Origin: JANJTY01 sp038257155
GTDB lineage: Bacteria; Pseudomonadota; Gammaproteobacteria; Xanthomonadales; Xanthomonadaceae
Assembly (NCBI GenBank): GCA_038257155.1
Contig: JBBSJP010000033.1
Location: 1 to 51,289 of the forward strand
Reading direction: 5' to 3'
Length of the DNA stretch: 51,289 nucleotides
The notes beneath the pieces are model-generated. The model did no database searches and was not told the DNA's origin. It saw nothing but the letters and a program-made list of their open reading frames with translations. Positions within the stretch are counted from its first letter, which is position 1, and every line of letters begins with the position of its first letter. The position numbers and the translations under genes were made by a program. Of this stretch, positions 1-9,204 are shown piece by piece.

Positions 1-5
1 CAGAA

Positions 6-141
6 TACGGGTTGCGTGCATGGCGGGTCCTCATGGTCTAGATAACCCGAGGAAAAAACCCGTCGTGCACGCGCTGTTTTCAACAAGAGTACACGGCAAC
101 CCGTTGTTTGGGATAGAGAATATCCGGGGAGACTTCAGGCC
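6..141 (+). repeat. Left copy of a 136-bp inverted repeat at the window ends
   Basis: This stretch is the reverse complement of the last 136 bases of the window with no mismatch seen by eye. It contains an imperfect internal palindrome (arms around ACCCGTCGTGCAC and GTGCATGGCGGGT). Beyond the boundary the two flanks differ by three bases and then share GGTGCGC, so weaker homology may continue a little. No transposase is visible. The simplest reading is that the window is bounded by two opposite copies of a dispersed element, of which only one edge is seen; a very long terminal inverted repeat of one element is the alternative. Confidence 0.85.
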
Positions 142-185
142 GAAGCGCACCCTGCAAGACGCCGCCCTGGCGACACTGTATTTTG

Positions 186-551
186 CTAAACCGACTTGCG
201 CGTCGCCAGCCAGACGAAGACGAAAGCCAGCATCGCCGGCGCCGCCTGGGTAAACAGGATCGAGAACTTGGCAGTGGCGGCACCGAACAGCCCGGCCACG
301 ATCACACAGCCGAGAAAAAACAGCTTCAGGTCGCGTCGACCGCTCGCCAGCCCCCAGATCAGCCCGGCCGCCAGAAAGCCATTGTAGAGACCCTGATTTG
401 CCGCCAGCGTGGCGGAGGCAGACGAGACTTCCGGGGTCATGGCAAAGATCTTGCGTCCCACCGGGTGATCCCAGAAGAACATTTCCAGCACCAGGATGCC
501 GATATGGCTCAGCGCGACAAAACCGGTAAGCAGATTGGCGAGCAGCTTCAT
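186..551 (-). CDS. DUF1304 family small membrane protein
   Basis: The 121-residue product is almost entirely hydrophobic with about four membrane segments (roughly residues 4-24, 48-67, 75-92, 98-116). The central NQGLYNGFLAAGL stretch and the overall length match the DUF1304 family of inner-membrane proteins, whose function is not known. The ATG at 549-551 is the natural start because the first hydrophobic segment follows directly. The gene points towards the left repeat, with 44 bases between its stop and the repeat edge. It is divergent from tyrS and sits alone, so context gives no functional hint. Confidence 0.75.
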   Translation of the reverse strand: MKLLANLLTGFVALSHIGILVLEMFFWDHPVGRKIFAMTPEVSSASATLAANQGLYNGFLAAGLIWGLASGRRDLKLFFLGCVIVAGLFGAATAKFSILFTQAAPAMLAFVFVWLATRKSV

Positions 552-811
552 GGCGAGGTCTCCATCATGGCCAGCGGCGCGCTGGCGGCAGCAGAAAACG
601 GGGGCGTGCTCCGGAAATGGCTGCGACGATCGCCGGCATCGACCTCATCGCAGGACCAGCGTCTCACTGCCGCGCCAGCCGGGCAAGCGCCAGCCGTACC
701 CCCGCGACCCTGTCCCGCACCGCAGCGCCTTTGCCGCAGCGCTTGAGAAACGCGCGATCCTGCCGCACCCTTGCCGGCCCGTCTCACCTATCCGCTTGCG
801 AAGCCATCCCG

Positions 812-2092
812 ATGAACCTGATCGAAGACCTGACCTGGCGCGGCCTGCTGGCCGACTGCACCGACATCGATGAGCTCTCCAAGCGCCTGGCGCAGGGGCC
901 GATCGTGCTGTATGCCGGCTTCGATCCGACCGGCGATTCGCTGCACGTTGGACATCTGGTGCCGCAGCTCACCCTGCGTCGTTTCCAGCTGGCCGGGCAT
1001 CACCCGATCAGCCTCGCCGGCGGCGCTACCGGCATGATCGGCGACCCCAGTGGCAAGTCGGCCGAGCGCAACCTGCTGACCCGCGAGCAGCTCGCGCACA
1101 ACGTCGAGTGCATCAAGGGCCAGCTGGCGCGCCTGCTGGATTTCGACTGTGCCGGCAACCCCGCGCGCCTGGTCGACAACGCCGACTGGACTGCACCGCT
1201 TTCGTTCCTCGACTTCCTGCGTGATGTCGGCAAGCACTTCCCCTTGTCGGCCATGCTGGCGAAGGACTCGGTAAAGCTGCGGCTCGGCAGTGAGGGGGGC
1301 ATCAGCTACACCGAGTTCAGCTATCAGCTGCTGCAGGCTTACGACTTCTACCACCTGCGCCAGAGCATGAACTGCGAGCTGCAGATCGGCGGCTCGGACC
1401 AGTGGGGCAACATCACCGCCGGCTGCGACTTCGTGCGGCGCAAGCTGGGCGTGTCGGTACACGCCTGGACCTTCCCGCTGATCACCAAGGCCGATGGCGG
1501 CAAGTTCGGCAAGACCGAATCGGGCGCGGTGTGGCTCGATCCCGAGCGCACCAGCCCCTACCGCTTCTTGCAGTTCTTCGTGAACACCGAAGACGCCAAA
1601 GTCGGCGAGTATCTGCGCAAGTTCACCTTCCTGTCGCGCGAACAGATCGAGACGCTGGAAGCGGCGCATGCCGCCAACCCCGGCGCGCGCGAAGCACACC
1701 GTGCCCTGGCGCGCGAGGTCACCGCCCTGGTGCATGGGGCTGAGGCTGCAGACGCCGCGATTGCCGCCAGCGGCATCCTGTTCGGCGCCGAGATCGGCGA
1801 CACGCCGGAAGGCGTATTCCGCGACGTCATCGCCGAAATTCCTAACGCCGCGCTCGATGCCGGCACGCTGGACGGCGAAGGTGCCAGCCTGATCGACCTG
1901 CTGGTGCAAAGCGGCCTTTGCCCTTCGAAGGGCCAGGCGCGCCGCGATCTGGAAGGTGGCGGCATCTACCTCAACAATCTGCGCAGCAGCGGCATTGAAC
2001 AACGAGTGACGCGCAACGACCTTCTGTTTGATCGCTACCTGCTGCTGCGCAAGGGCAAGAAGAGCTACGCCGCGCTGCAACTAGATTTCTGA
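812..2092 (+). CDS. tyrS: Tyrosyl-tRNA synthetase
   Basis: The 426-residue product charges tRNA-Tyr with tyrosine in the cytoplasm. It has the usual length of the bacterial TyrS family and its landmarks in order: YAGFDPT at about 34-40, the HIGH-type motif HVGH at 45-48, the tRNA/tyrosine pocket with GSDQWGN near 184-190, the KMSKS-type motif KFGKT at 231-235, and a C-terminal S4 RNA-binding domain from about 350 onward. An open frame extends further upstream, but the ATG at 812 gives the conserved N-terminus and the upstream residues look non-coding. The 260 bases between the divergent DUF1304 gene and this start hold no recognisable gene. It converges with the kinase gene on the other strand across 56 bases. 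Confidence 0.97.
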   Translation: MNLIEDLTWRGLLADCTDIDELSKRLAQGPIVLYAGFDPTGDSLHVGHLVPQLTLRRFQLAGHHPISLAGGATGMIGDPSGKSAERNLLTREQLAHNVECIKGQLARLLDFDCAGNPARLVDNADWTAPLSFLDFLRDVGKHFPLSAMLAKDSVKLRLGSEGGISYTEFSYQLLQAYDFYHLRQSMNCELQIGGSDQWGNITAGCDFVRRKLGVSVHAWTFPLITKADGGKFGKTESGAVWLDPERTSPYRFLQFFVNTEDAKVGEYLRKFTFLSREQIETLEAAHAANPGAREAHRALAREVTALVHGAEAADAAIAASGILFGAEIGDTPEGVFRDVIAEIPNAALDAGTLDGEGASLIDLLVQSGLCPSKGQARRDLEGGGIYLNNLRSSGIEQRVTRNDLLFDRYLLLRKGKKSYAALQLDF

Positions 2093-2148
2093 TCCGCGTC
2101 CTTTGTGGCTAAAGAGGTCGCTGATCCGGGAACAGCGGCGGGCCCTGG

Positions 2149-4920
2149 CTAATCCACTGCCTCGATCTCGGGCCACAGCTGCTTCAGCCGGGTCCGCTCG
2201 CGCTCTATCAGGTCTTCCCGCCGCTTCCAAAGGTCGGCGAAGCGCGCATCGGCGCGCAGAAATGCTGCCGTCGGCATTTCGAGGCCGCTGGGCGAGAGCA
2301 CCCAGTGTTGCCAGAGCAACGGATTCAAATTTGCAGCGCCATCTAGACGGTGAAAAACGGCATCGCGATTGCCACTCAGGATTTCTGTTCCCAGTGCCCA
2401 GAACACGGTGGGGTAAGGCATCGTGGCCGGCGGCATCGCCGCCACGGTGCGAGCGAGCGCTTTGAGATTGCGCTTGCGACGCTCGGCATCCGGTGGGTCT
2501 GGCCGCATCAGCGCCTCAGAGACAAACGCGATGGACGCGCGCATATCGAGCTGTTCAGCACTGCCTTCGCCGTCCAACGTCTGCTCGCGCGGCCAGCCGA
2601 GGCGAAGGTACTCCAGGCCCTGGGCGTGCCGCTGCTGCGCCGCAGCTTCGGCTACCGCCTCCATCAGTGCGATGAACGACGTTCTTCCATAGGCTGCTTC
2701 AGGCAATTCGCCGCGGCGCAGCGCGTCATAACCATCCACCGCCAGGCGCGAAGATTCAGGCCGGAGTCGAAGCATGGCGTCGGCGCGCGCGTCGAACCGC
2801 AGCAGGCGCAGCAGGCGGATCGGCGCCGCGCAGCCAGCCGGCCGCGTACTCTGCAGGCAGTCGCGGTCCACCATGATTGCGTCGGCGATATTCCCGTTAC
2901 CTGCCAGGAACAGGGCGAGCGTGGCCGCGTATGGGGTGTCGGGAAAGCGTCGCACGAGTTCCTGCATCGTCGTGACGGCGGCATCTCCCTGACCGGCCGA
3001 CCCTTGTGCATTGGCCAGCGCGTACAGTGCAGAAGGGTCCTCCGGATCAATCGCCACCGCGCGCCGCGAATACTCGAGTGCCTCCGCGTGCCGAAGCAAG
3101 GTGCGCGCCACGAAGGCCGCTTGCGTCGCGGCGAGCGGGTCGTTCGGCCAGCGCTCGAGTACTTGCCGAAACAGCAGCAGGGCGCGCTCATGCTCGCTGA
3201 TACGGTTGCTGGCTTCGCCACGCGTCTGAACCAGCAAGGCTTCGCCGAGCAAGACCTCCACACTCCCGGCGAAGCGCGCCGCAAGCGTGCGCTGGTAATC
3301 CTGCTGTTCCTGCTGCGCGATATCGAACGCCAGCATTCCATTGCGGGCAAGGTGGGCAATGGCAAGATGCAAACGCACGTAAAGATCTGGCCCGCCGTCG
3401 CCAGTTGCCTCGAACTCACGCAGGGTTTGCACGCGCTCGATGAGTCCAGCCGACGTCAAATTGCGCAGCGCCCCGACCGTCTCCAGGTAGCTGGCACGCT
3501 GCGCGGCGGGGAGTCGCGCCAGCGTGGGCAAGGGGCGTGCTCCTATCTGCACGGCCAACCGATCGGCGACTACAATCGCGATCTCGTTCTGGATGGCGAA
3601 GATGTCCTCTGCATCGCTGTCAAACGACTGCGACCAGATCGTGGCCCCGTCGCCGGCGCGAATCAGGTTGGCGGTGATGCGCAACTGCGGGCCGGCACGG
3701 CGCACCGAGCCTTCGAGAAGATGCGCAACACCGAGTGCGGTGGCGATCTCGCGAAGGTCGGCCGTCTTCTCTTTCCAGGCGAAGGACGAGGTACGTCCCG
3801 GGACTTTCAGCTCGGGAATCGCCGCGAGACTCGACAGGATCTCCTCGCTCAGTCCATCGGCAAAATGTTCATCTCCGACCTGTGAGGAAAGCACTCGAAA
3901 CGGCAATACCGCGACCGATTCAGTGGGTTGCGGCGGCACCGTGTGCTCGGTTTGGGGAGGCTCGATCACAGGCGCAGGCGCGAGGGTTTCTTCGCTCCCC
4001 AGCCAGTAGCCGATCGCTCCAAGCAAGAGGGCAAGACCAAAAAGCGCCGCGATCCGGTTCTGGGCAAGCGGATTGCGCATTGGCATGGGTGTCGTCGGCC
4101 GATGCGGTACTTGTGGGAAGGCGACTGCCGGCTTGGGCGTTGCTTCCGGCTTGCCCCCCAATGCCGCGATTACCTCGTTCGCCGACGCGAAACGCGCATT
4201 CGGATCGATTGCGAGCAGTTGGTCAAGAAGCGGCTGCCATGACGACAATGCCTGCGGCAAGCGTGGACGCGGCGCATTCATCTGTTGCATGCCAATAGCC
4301 CACCCGCTCTCACCATGGAATGGCGTACTGCCGGTGAGCAGTTCAAAGGCCAGAATGCCGAGCGAGTAGAGGTCCGAGCGCCCATCCACAGCCTCGCCAC
4401 GCCACTGCTCAGGGCTCATGTAGCTGGGCGTACCGAGCACCGCCTGAGGCCCGGTCAGCTCGCGCGTGGTCTGCGTGCTGCGCGCGATTCCGAAGTCCGC
4501 CAGCAGATAGGAACCGTCTTCGCGGCACAGGATGTTCTCGGGCTTGATGTCGCGATGCACGACGCCCTTGGCGTGGGCATACGCAAGGCCGGCTGCGATA
4601 TCGATCAGACAACGGCGGATTTCATCCGGATCGCCGCCACGCAGGTCACCGGCATGCCCTCCCGGCACGAATTCCATGGCGAGGAAGAGGTACTCGCCGG
4701 TGCGGCCGGCGTCGTATACCGGCAGCAGGTTGCGGTGCTTGAGCCCGCCAGCGATGCGCGCCTCGCGCAGGAAACGCTCGGCAAAATCGGCATCGGCGGC
4801 AAATGATGCATCGAGCACCTTGAGTGCCACTTCACGACCCAGCGACTCCTGCACCGCGAGATACACCGTGGCCATGCCGCCCCGGCCAAGTTCGCGAACG
4901 ATGCGGTATCCGGGGATCAT
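2149..4920 (-). CDS. Membrane Ser/Thr protein kinase with TolB-like and TPR regions
   Basis: The 923-residue product is a Hanks-type kinase. Visible landmarks are the glycine loop GRGGMATV at 12-19, the ATP-binding Lys34 in VALK, the catalytic loop HRDIKPEN at 122-129, DFG at 142-144 and an APE-like SPEQ near 169-172, so it should be active. A proline-rich linker leads to one membrane helix at about 290-306. Outside it lies a TolB-like segment (about 326-450, starting VAVLPF), followed by a long helical TPR-type region to the C-terminus. Such kinase/TolB/TPR proteins are frequent in Xanthomonadales, often beside an ECF sigma factor; none is visible here. It probably phosphorylates cytoplasmic targets in response to a periplasmic signal, but the signal and targets are unknown. 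Confidence 0.92.
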   Translation of the reverse strand: MIPGYRIVRELGRGGMATVYLAVQESLGREVALKVLDASFAADADFAERFLREARIAGGLKHRNLLPVYDAGRTGEYLFLAMEFVPGGHAGDLRGGDPDEIRRCLIDIAAGLAYAHAKGVVHRDIKPENILCREDGSYLLADFGIARSTQTTRELTGPQAVLGTPSYMSPEQWRGEAVDGRSDLYSLGILAFELLTGSTPFHGESGWAIGMQQMNAPRPRLPQALSSWQPLLDQLLAIDPNARFASANEVIAALGGKPEATPKPAVAFPQVPHRPTTPMPMRNPLAQNRIAALFGLALLLGAIGYWLGSEETLAPAPVIEPPQTEHTVPPQPTESVAVLPFRVLSSQVGDEHFADGLSEEILSSLAAIPELKVPGRTSSFAWKEKTADLREIATALGVAHLLEGSVRRAGPQLRITANLIRAGDGATIWSQSFDSDAEDIFAIQNEIAIVVADRLAVQIGARPLPTLARLPAAQRASYLETVGALRNLTSAGLIERVQTLREFEATGDGGPDLYVRLHLAIAHLARNGMLAFDIAQQEQQDYQRTLAARFAGSVEVLLGEALLVQTRGEASNRISEHERALLLFRQVLERWPNDPLAATQAAFVARTLLRHAEALEYSRRAVAIDPEDPSALYALANAQGSAGQGDAAVTTMQELVRRFPDTPYAATLALFLAGNGNIADAIMVDRDCLQSTRPAGCAAPIRLLRLLRFDARADAMLRLRPESSRLAVDGYDALRRGELPEAAYGRTSFIALMEAVAEAAAQQRHAQGLEYLRLGWPREQTLDGEGSAEQLDMRASIAFVSEALMRPDPPDAERRKRNLKALARTVAAMPPATMPYPTVFWALGTEILSGNRDAVFHRLDGAANLNPLLWQHWVLSPSGLEMPTAAFLRADARFADLWKRREDLIERERTRLKQLWPEIEAVD

Positions 4921-5562
4921 GCATTTCGTGGCCAGGCGGAGACCCTCAGCTTAACCGCAAATCAATCGTTGTCTTCACCCTGCTCGCAGCTGCGCAAGGG
5001 CACGAAACGCTGCGCTGCGCAAAACCTGGAAGCTTGAGTCGCGCAGCGGGAGCTGCCGGGCACTGGCTTCTGCCAATCGCCCCCACGTACCGTCTGCTGA
5101 CTCTCTTGCTGTGAAGTAGCTTCCTTGCTGACGCAAGAGCCCAGTCGTCCCGCGAGCCAACGAGCCAGGATCTCATTGGTGAATCGGATCGACATCGGCA
5201 ACTGCCGCTGCAAGAACAGCAGCGCCAGCAATGGCGGCGCGGCGCACTCGCTCGGCAGCCTGGAGCTTGTCCTCATCGACAGCGTGTTCGAAGGCAAGCA
5301 GGCCATCGGCAGAGTGGGATGCTATTCAGCGACGGGGGCTCGCTGCCGCGCGGTACAGGCGTAGACTCTGAGCCTCACCCGGCCTGAAGCGGCTTGATGA
5401 TGAGCGGCGGCCCGACGCCTGGCCAGGCCCCGTTCCAGAGTGCTTCCTGACGCCGCGTCAGCGGTCGCCAGCGGTGCAAGGCGGTGGGCAGGCTCTCGGG
5501 GAGCCTCGGCTCGCTACCTCGTCGTCATCCCTCGTGGTGCAGCTGAGGAGAAGGAGATTCCC
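4921..5562. other. Gene-free interval between divergent kinase genes
   Basis: About 640 bases separate the starts of the Ser/Thr kinase (leftward) and the LOV histidine kinase (rightward). Frames open here (for example a leftward frame over 4962-5306) but none has a recognisable protein, a convincing ribosome site or the expected codon pattern. A small hairpin (AGGCTC/GAGCCT) lies near 5495-5515, and the Shine-Dalgarno GGAGAAGGAG lies at 5548-5557 before the histidine kinase. Promoters for both genes must be in this interval but I could not fix them. It may hold a decayed gene. Confidence 0.5.
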
Positions 5563-7551
5563 ATGGGCGACAAGGCAATCGAGCCCGCCCCGTTCGTGAC
5601 TACGCTGCAACACGCTGCCGCAGACCCGTTCCGCCTGCTGGTGGAGGCGGTGCAGGACTACGGCCTGTTCATGCTTGATCCGGCCGGCAAGGTGTCCAGC
5701 TGGAATCCGGGTGCACAGAAGAGCAAAGGCTATGCCGCCGAAGAGGTGATCGGGCGGCATGTCTCGCTGTTCTACACACCTGAGGACGTGGCGGCCGGTG
5801 CTCCCGAGAGGGGCCTGCGAATTGCGCGGGAGGAAGGTAGATACGAGGAAGAGGGACAGCGCGTTCGCAAGAACCGCGAGGTCTTCTGGGCCATCGCCAC
5901 GATCACCAACGTCATGGATTCATTCGGCCAGCATGTCGGGTTCGCCAACGTCACGCGCGACATCACCGAACGAAAGCAGGCCGAAGAGACCCTGCGCCTG
6001 CGCAACCGGGCGATCGAGGCACTGCTGCAGGGCCTGTGCCTTACCGACGCGACCCAGCCTGACAATCCCATCATCTACGCCAACCAGAGCTTCCTGCGCA
6101 TCAGCGGCTATTCGTTGGACGAAATCGTGGGCAGGAACTGCCGAATCCTGCAGGGCCCGGAAACCGATGCGTCCGTGGTGCAACAGCTGCATGCCTGTGT
6201 GACGGCGGGTAAATCCTGTCTGGTGGAATTGCAGAACTATCGCAAGGACGGCACCACATTCTGGAATGGTCTTTCGATCTCGCCGATCTTCGACGTCGCG
6301 GGCCAAGTGACGCATTTCGTCGGCGTGCTGACCGATATTTCGCCAGTCAAGCTGCTGGAAGAGCAGTACCGCCAGGCGCAGAAAATGGAGGCGGTCGGCC
6401 AGCTGGCCGGCGGCGTGGCGCACGATTTCAACAATCTGCTGACCGTGATTTCCGGCTACAGCGAGCTGCTGCTTGATCTATTGCCCAACGACGATGCCAG
6501 GCGCGATGCGGTCAAGGCGATCCATGAGGCAGGCGAACGTGCGGCGAGCCTGACCAGGCAACTGCTCTACTTCAGCCGCAAGGCGCTGTTGGAAACCCAG
6601 GTGCTCAGTCTGAATTCGGTGGTGACCGACACCGAAAGGCTGCTGCGACGCATGCTGGGCGAGGATATCGTCCTGACCACCGTGCTGGCGCCCGACCTCA
6701 GTCGGGTGAGGGTGGACCCCGGCCAGTTGGCACAGGTGCTGATGAACCTGGCGGTCAATGCGCGCGATGCGATGCCGCGCGGCGGCCAGCTCACCATCGA
6801 GACCTCCTCGATCGAACTGGACCAGACTTACGCCGACCTGCATATCGAGTGCCAGCCGGGTCGTTACGTGCTGCTGACGGTCAGCGACACCGGCTGTGGC
6901 ATGAAGCCTGAAACCCAGGCCCGCATCTTCGAACCCTTCTTCACCACCAAGCCGGCGGGAAAGGGCACTGGTCTCGGCCTGGCAACCGTCCACGGCATCG
7001 TCAAACAGAGCGGCGGCAACATTTCCCTGTACAGCGAGATGGGCATCGGCACCGCCTTCAAGGTTTACCTGCCGGCGGTTGATGTGCCGGCTCATCCCTC
7101 AAGCGGCGCTTCAACTGCGGCGAAGGATGCCGTCGGGAGCGAGACGCTGCTGCTGGTGGAGGACGAGGACGCGGTGCGGGCGATCTCCCTGCTTACTTTG
7201 CAGGCGCAGGGCTACACCGTGCTGGAGGCCGAGAATGCGGCTGCCGCGCTGCGGGTCATTTCGCAGCACGTCGGCCACATCGACCTGCTGGTGACCGACG
7301 TGGTGATGCCGGGAATGAGCGGCAGGGAACTGGCCGACGCCGTGCGTCGCCAGCTGCCCGGCATCAAGGTGTTGTACATGAGCGGCTACACCGATGACGC
7401 GGTGATCCGGCACGGCATCCTGCAGGCCGAGGTGGCCTTTCTGCAGAAGCCCTACACGCCGCGCGTGCTGGCGAGCAAGGTGCGCGAAGTGCTGGACCAG
7501 CCGCCCGAACTTCCGACACAGCAAGACCCGGCAGCGGGGGAATCAGGCTGA
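5563..7551 (+). CDS. PAS-LOV hybrid sensor histidine kinase
   Basis: The 662-residue soluble protein contains an N-terminal PAS domain (about 22-135), a second PAS domain of LOV type (about 150-260), a HisKA helix with phospho-acceptor His287 in AHDFNN, an HATPase domain (N-box 391-401, SDTGCG 441-446, GKGTGLGL 466-473) and a C-terminal receiver domain with Asp579 and Lys629. The LOV segment has GRNCRILQG with Cys193 in the place of the flavin-adduct cysteine, plus Asn225 and Asn235 of the flavin pocket. It lacks the usual glutamine of the last strand (Leu256 instead). It is therefore a candidate blue-light receptor kinase, related in layout to hybrid LOV kinases of Xanthomonas. The start at 5563 follows a strong GGAGAAGGAG site. 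No partner response regulator is adjacent. Confidence 0.88.
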   Translation: MGDKAIEPAPFVTTLQHAAADPFRLLVEAVQDYGLFMLDPAGKVSSWNPGAQKSKGYAAEEVIGRHVSLFYTPEDVAAGAPERGLRIAREEGRYEEEGQRVRKNREVFWAIATITNVMDSFGQHVGFANVTRDITERKQAEETLRLRNRAIEALLQGLCLTDATQPDNPIIYANQSFLRISGYSLDEIVGRNCRILQGPETDASVVQQLHACVTAGKSCLVELQNYRKDGTTFWNGLSISPIFDVAGQVTHFVGVLTDISPVKLLEEQYRQAQKMEAVGQLAGGVAHDFNNLLTVISGYSELLLDLLPNDDARRDAVKAIHEAGERAASLTRQLLYFSRKALLETQVLSLNSVVTDTERLLRRMLGEDIVLTTVLAPDLSRVRVDPGQLAQVLMNLAVNARDAMPRGGQLTIETSSIELDQTYADLHIECQPGRYVLLTVSDTGCGMKPETQARIFEPFFTTKPAGKGTGLGLATVHGIVKQSGGNISLYSEMGIGTAFKVYLPAVDVPAHPSSGASTAAKDAVGSETLLLVEDEDAVRAISLLTLQAQGYTVLEAENAAAALRVISQHVGHIDLLVTDVVMPGMSGRELADAVRRQLPGIKVLYMSGYTDDAVIRHGILQAEVAFLQKPYTPRVLASKVREVLDQPPELPTQQDPAAGESG

Positions 7552-7639
7552 CACCGGTTTCGCTGCTGGTGTCGCCCATCACGCACGGCCACTGGAACGT
7601 TGCCGCGCCGTAAATCCGGGGAGAGGCGGTAGAAGCGCC

Positions 7640-8053
7640 TCACTCGGGCAGCCCAGCGGCCTCCGGCTGGTAAAGCACGGCCTGGACATGCAGTCGAGTG
7701 CAGCGTCCGCCCGGCAAAGGCCAGTCGATTGACTGGCCGGTACGCAAACCGAGCAGGGCCGCGCCGACCGGGGCGAGGATGGAAACCTTTCCGGCACCGG
7801 CATCGGCCGCTTCGGGATAGACCAACTGCAGGCGCCGCTCATTGCCACTGGCCTCGTCGAGGCACACGAGTTCGGAGTTCATCGTCACCACATCCGGCGG
7901 CAGCTGGTCGGGCTGGCGAACATCGCCGCGCAGCAGCTCGGCTTCCAGTGCAGCCGCCACCGTCGAGGCCTCACCCTGCGGCGTGGCGAGCAGGGCCTCG
8001 ATGCGGCGCACGTCGCGTGCGGACAGGATCAGGGCTGGAAGGCTGGTGTTCAT
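7640..8053 (-). CDS. rnk: Nucleoside diphosphate kinase regulator Rnk, GreA-like C-terminus
   Basis: The 137-residue product matches Rnk in length and layout: a short N-terminal helical part (ILSARDVRRIEALL) and a GreA/GreB-type C-terminal domain starting near VYPEAAD with KVSILAPVGAALLGLRTGQ. Family members bind RNA polymerase and in E. coli affect nucleoside diphosphate kinase levels. The ATG at 8051-8053 is preceded by CCGGAG about eight bases upstream; an in-frame extension further upstream would run through the leader hairpin and is unlikely. The gene converges with the LOV kinase across 88 bases. Its leader carries a promoter followed by a terminator-like hairpin, suggesting control by premature termination. 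Confidence 0.9.
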   Translation of the reverse strand: MNTSLPALILSARDVRRIEALLATPQGEASTVAAALEAELLRGDVRQPDQLPPDVVTMNSELVCLDEASGNERRLQLVYPEAADAGAGKVSILAPVGAALLGLRTGQSIDWPLPGGRCTRLHVQAVLYQPEAAGLPE

Positions 8054-8071
8054 GACGGCGGCTCCGGAAAG

Positions 8072-8104
8072 AAAAACGGGCGAAGCACTTGCGTGCTTCG
8101 CCCG
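8072..8104 (-). terminator. Intrinsic-terminator-like hairpin in the rnk leader
   Basis: A perfect 12-bp stem (8077-8088 pairing with 8093-8104) with a four-base loop is followed on the minus strand by five Ts (8076-8072). It is downstream of the hydrolase gene, whose transcript it can end, but it also lies between a predicted promoter and the rnk ribosome site, only 18 bases before the rnk ATG. It can therefore act as an attenuator of rnk as well. Confidence 0.85.
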
Positions 8105-8126
8105 GCAGGTTCTGTTTGTGTCCCAG

Positions 8127-8155
8127 ACCATAGTCCGCCCCCGCAACGGGGTCAA
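8127..8155 (-). promoter_or_regulatory. Predicted sigma-70 promoter of rnk
   Basis: On the minus strand TTGACC (8155-8150) and TATGGT (8132-8127) are separated by exactly 17 bases, a near-consensus sigma-70 promoter. Transcription would start near 8120, about 16 bases before the leader hairpin, giving a leader of about 67 bases before rnk. Confidence 0.65.
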
Positions 8156-8175
8156 GCCAGGGCATGAACGCCACA

Positions 8176-9183
8176 TCAATCAGCGTTCGTCTGGCCCCTC
8201 CAGATGCGCCGCCACAGTGCGAGGAACTGGCCCTCCTGCACGCGTTCCACCGGCAGCTGGCGATTGTCGGAAGCGATCCAGCGCTCACCCTGCAACCGTC
8301 CCACCGCGTGGGTGAAAAAGAAGCTCGGGTGTTGGCCCATGCGCAGGTCGGAGAGCACCAGTTCATCGCCGACCAGGTCGGCGCGCAGGAAGCCCTGCGA
8401 AAACCAAAGCAGTCGCTGCACAGCCCACAGTTCGCCGGCCTGTTCAAGCAAGCTGCGGTCGAACCTGTGTGCCTCGAACCGGATCGGCCCGTGATCGGCC
8501 CAGAGCGAATAGCTGCCTTCCAGGTAACCCTCGGGTGTCTGCACCACGATGCGCCATAGCAGGGTGTTGAAGGGTGTCGCCACCACCAGTCGCGGCGCAT
8601 CGGCATGCACGGTATCGGCAAGCGTGTGTGCGGCGATGCGCTCGACATGCAGCTGGGCGAACAGGCTCCAGCCGATGTAGGCGCAACTCACACCCAGCGC
8701 GGCGCGCAGGGCGCGATGCGCTCGCGCATTGACTCGTGTCAGCGTGGCGAACAGCACGCCAAACAGCAATGGCAGGGTGTAGAGCGGATCGATGATGAAC
8801 AGGTTGCCGCCCATCACCGGCGGCGTGGCCAGCGGCCAGAACAGCTGCGTGCCGTAAACCGTGAAGCTGTCGAGCAGGGGATGGGTCAGCAGCGGCAAGG
8901 CCAGCATCGCCAACCAGCGCCACCGCTGTTCGCGCGCCGCTTTCCAGCGCCAGACCAGCAGGCACCAGAGCGCGGCCGAAAGTCCGGCGAGGAAGAACAG
9001 TGAGTGACTGAAGCCGCGGTGGTAGGTCATGTTGCTGACCGCATCGCCGTAGTCGATCAACACGTCAAGATCGGGCAGGGTGCCGAGCACCGCGCCTATC
9101 AGCAGGGCGCGGCGCCGGTAACCAGGAGGCGCCACCACGGCGGCGGTGCTGGCGCCGAGCAGGATCTGCGAAAGCGAGTCCAT
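8176..9183 (-). CDS. YdjM-type membrane-bound metal-dependent hydrolase (DUF457)
   Basis: The 335-residue protein has the family hallmarks: an N-terminal MDSLSQILLGAS helix, LGTLPDLDVL, the histidine motif HRGFSHSL near 55-62, and LTHPLLDSFTVYGTQLFWP near 99-117. These motifs and four or so membrane helices in the first 180 residues are typical of LexA-regulated YdjM-like predicted hydrolases. The soluble C-terminal 150 residues are the less conserved part. It follows the aldo/keto reductase gene after 21 bases on the same strand, so the two are probably co-transcribed; the transcript can end at the hairpin before rnk. The substrate is unknown. Confidence 0.85.
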   Translation of the reverse strand: MDSLSQILLGASTAAVVAPPGYRRRALLIGAVLGTLPDLDVLIDYGDAVSNMTYHRGFSHSLFFLAGLSAALWCLLVWRWKAAREQRWRWLAMLALPLLTHPLLDSFTVYGTQLFWPLATPPVMGGNLFIIDPLYTLPLLFGVLFATLTRVNARAHRALRAALGVSCAYIGWSLFAQLHVERIAAHTLADTVHADAPRLVVATPFNTLLWRIVVQTPEGYLEGSYSLWADHGPIRFEAHRFDRSLLEQAGELWAVQRLLWFSQGFLRADLVGDELVLSDLRMGQHPSFFFTHAVGRLQGERWIASDNRQLPVERVQEGQFLALWRRIWRGQTNAD

Positions 9184-9204
9184 GCTTTCGGTCGGGTTCG
9201 GGAA

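Noticed and set aside
4962..5306. Possible gene or decayed sigma factor before the Ser/Thr kinase
   Set aside because: An ECF sigma factor is often found at this place, but no region of the frames here shows sigma-2 or sigma-4 motifs.
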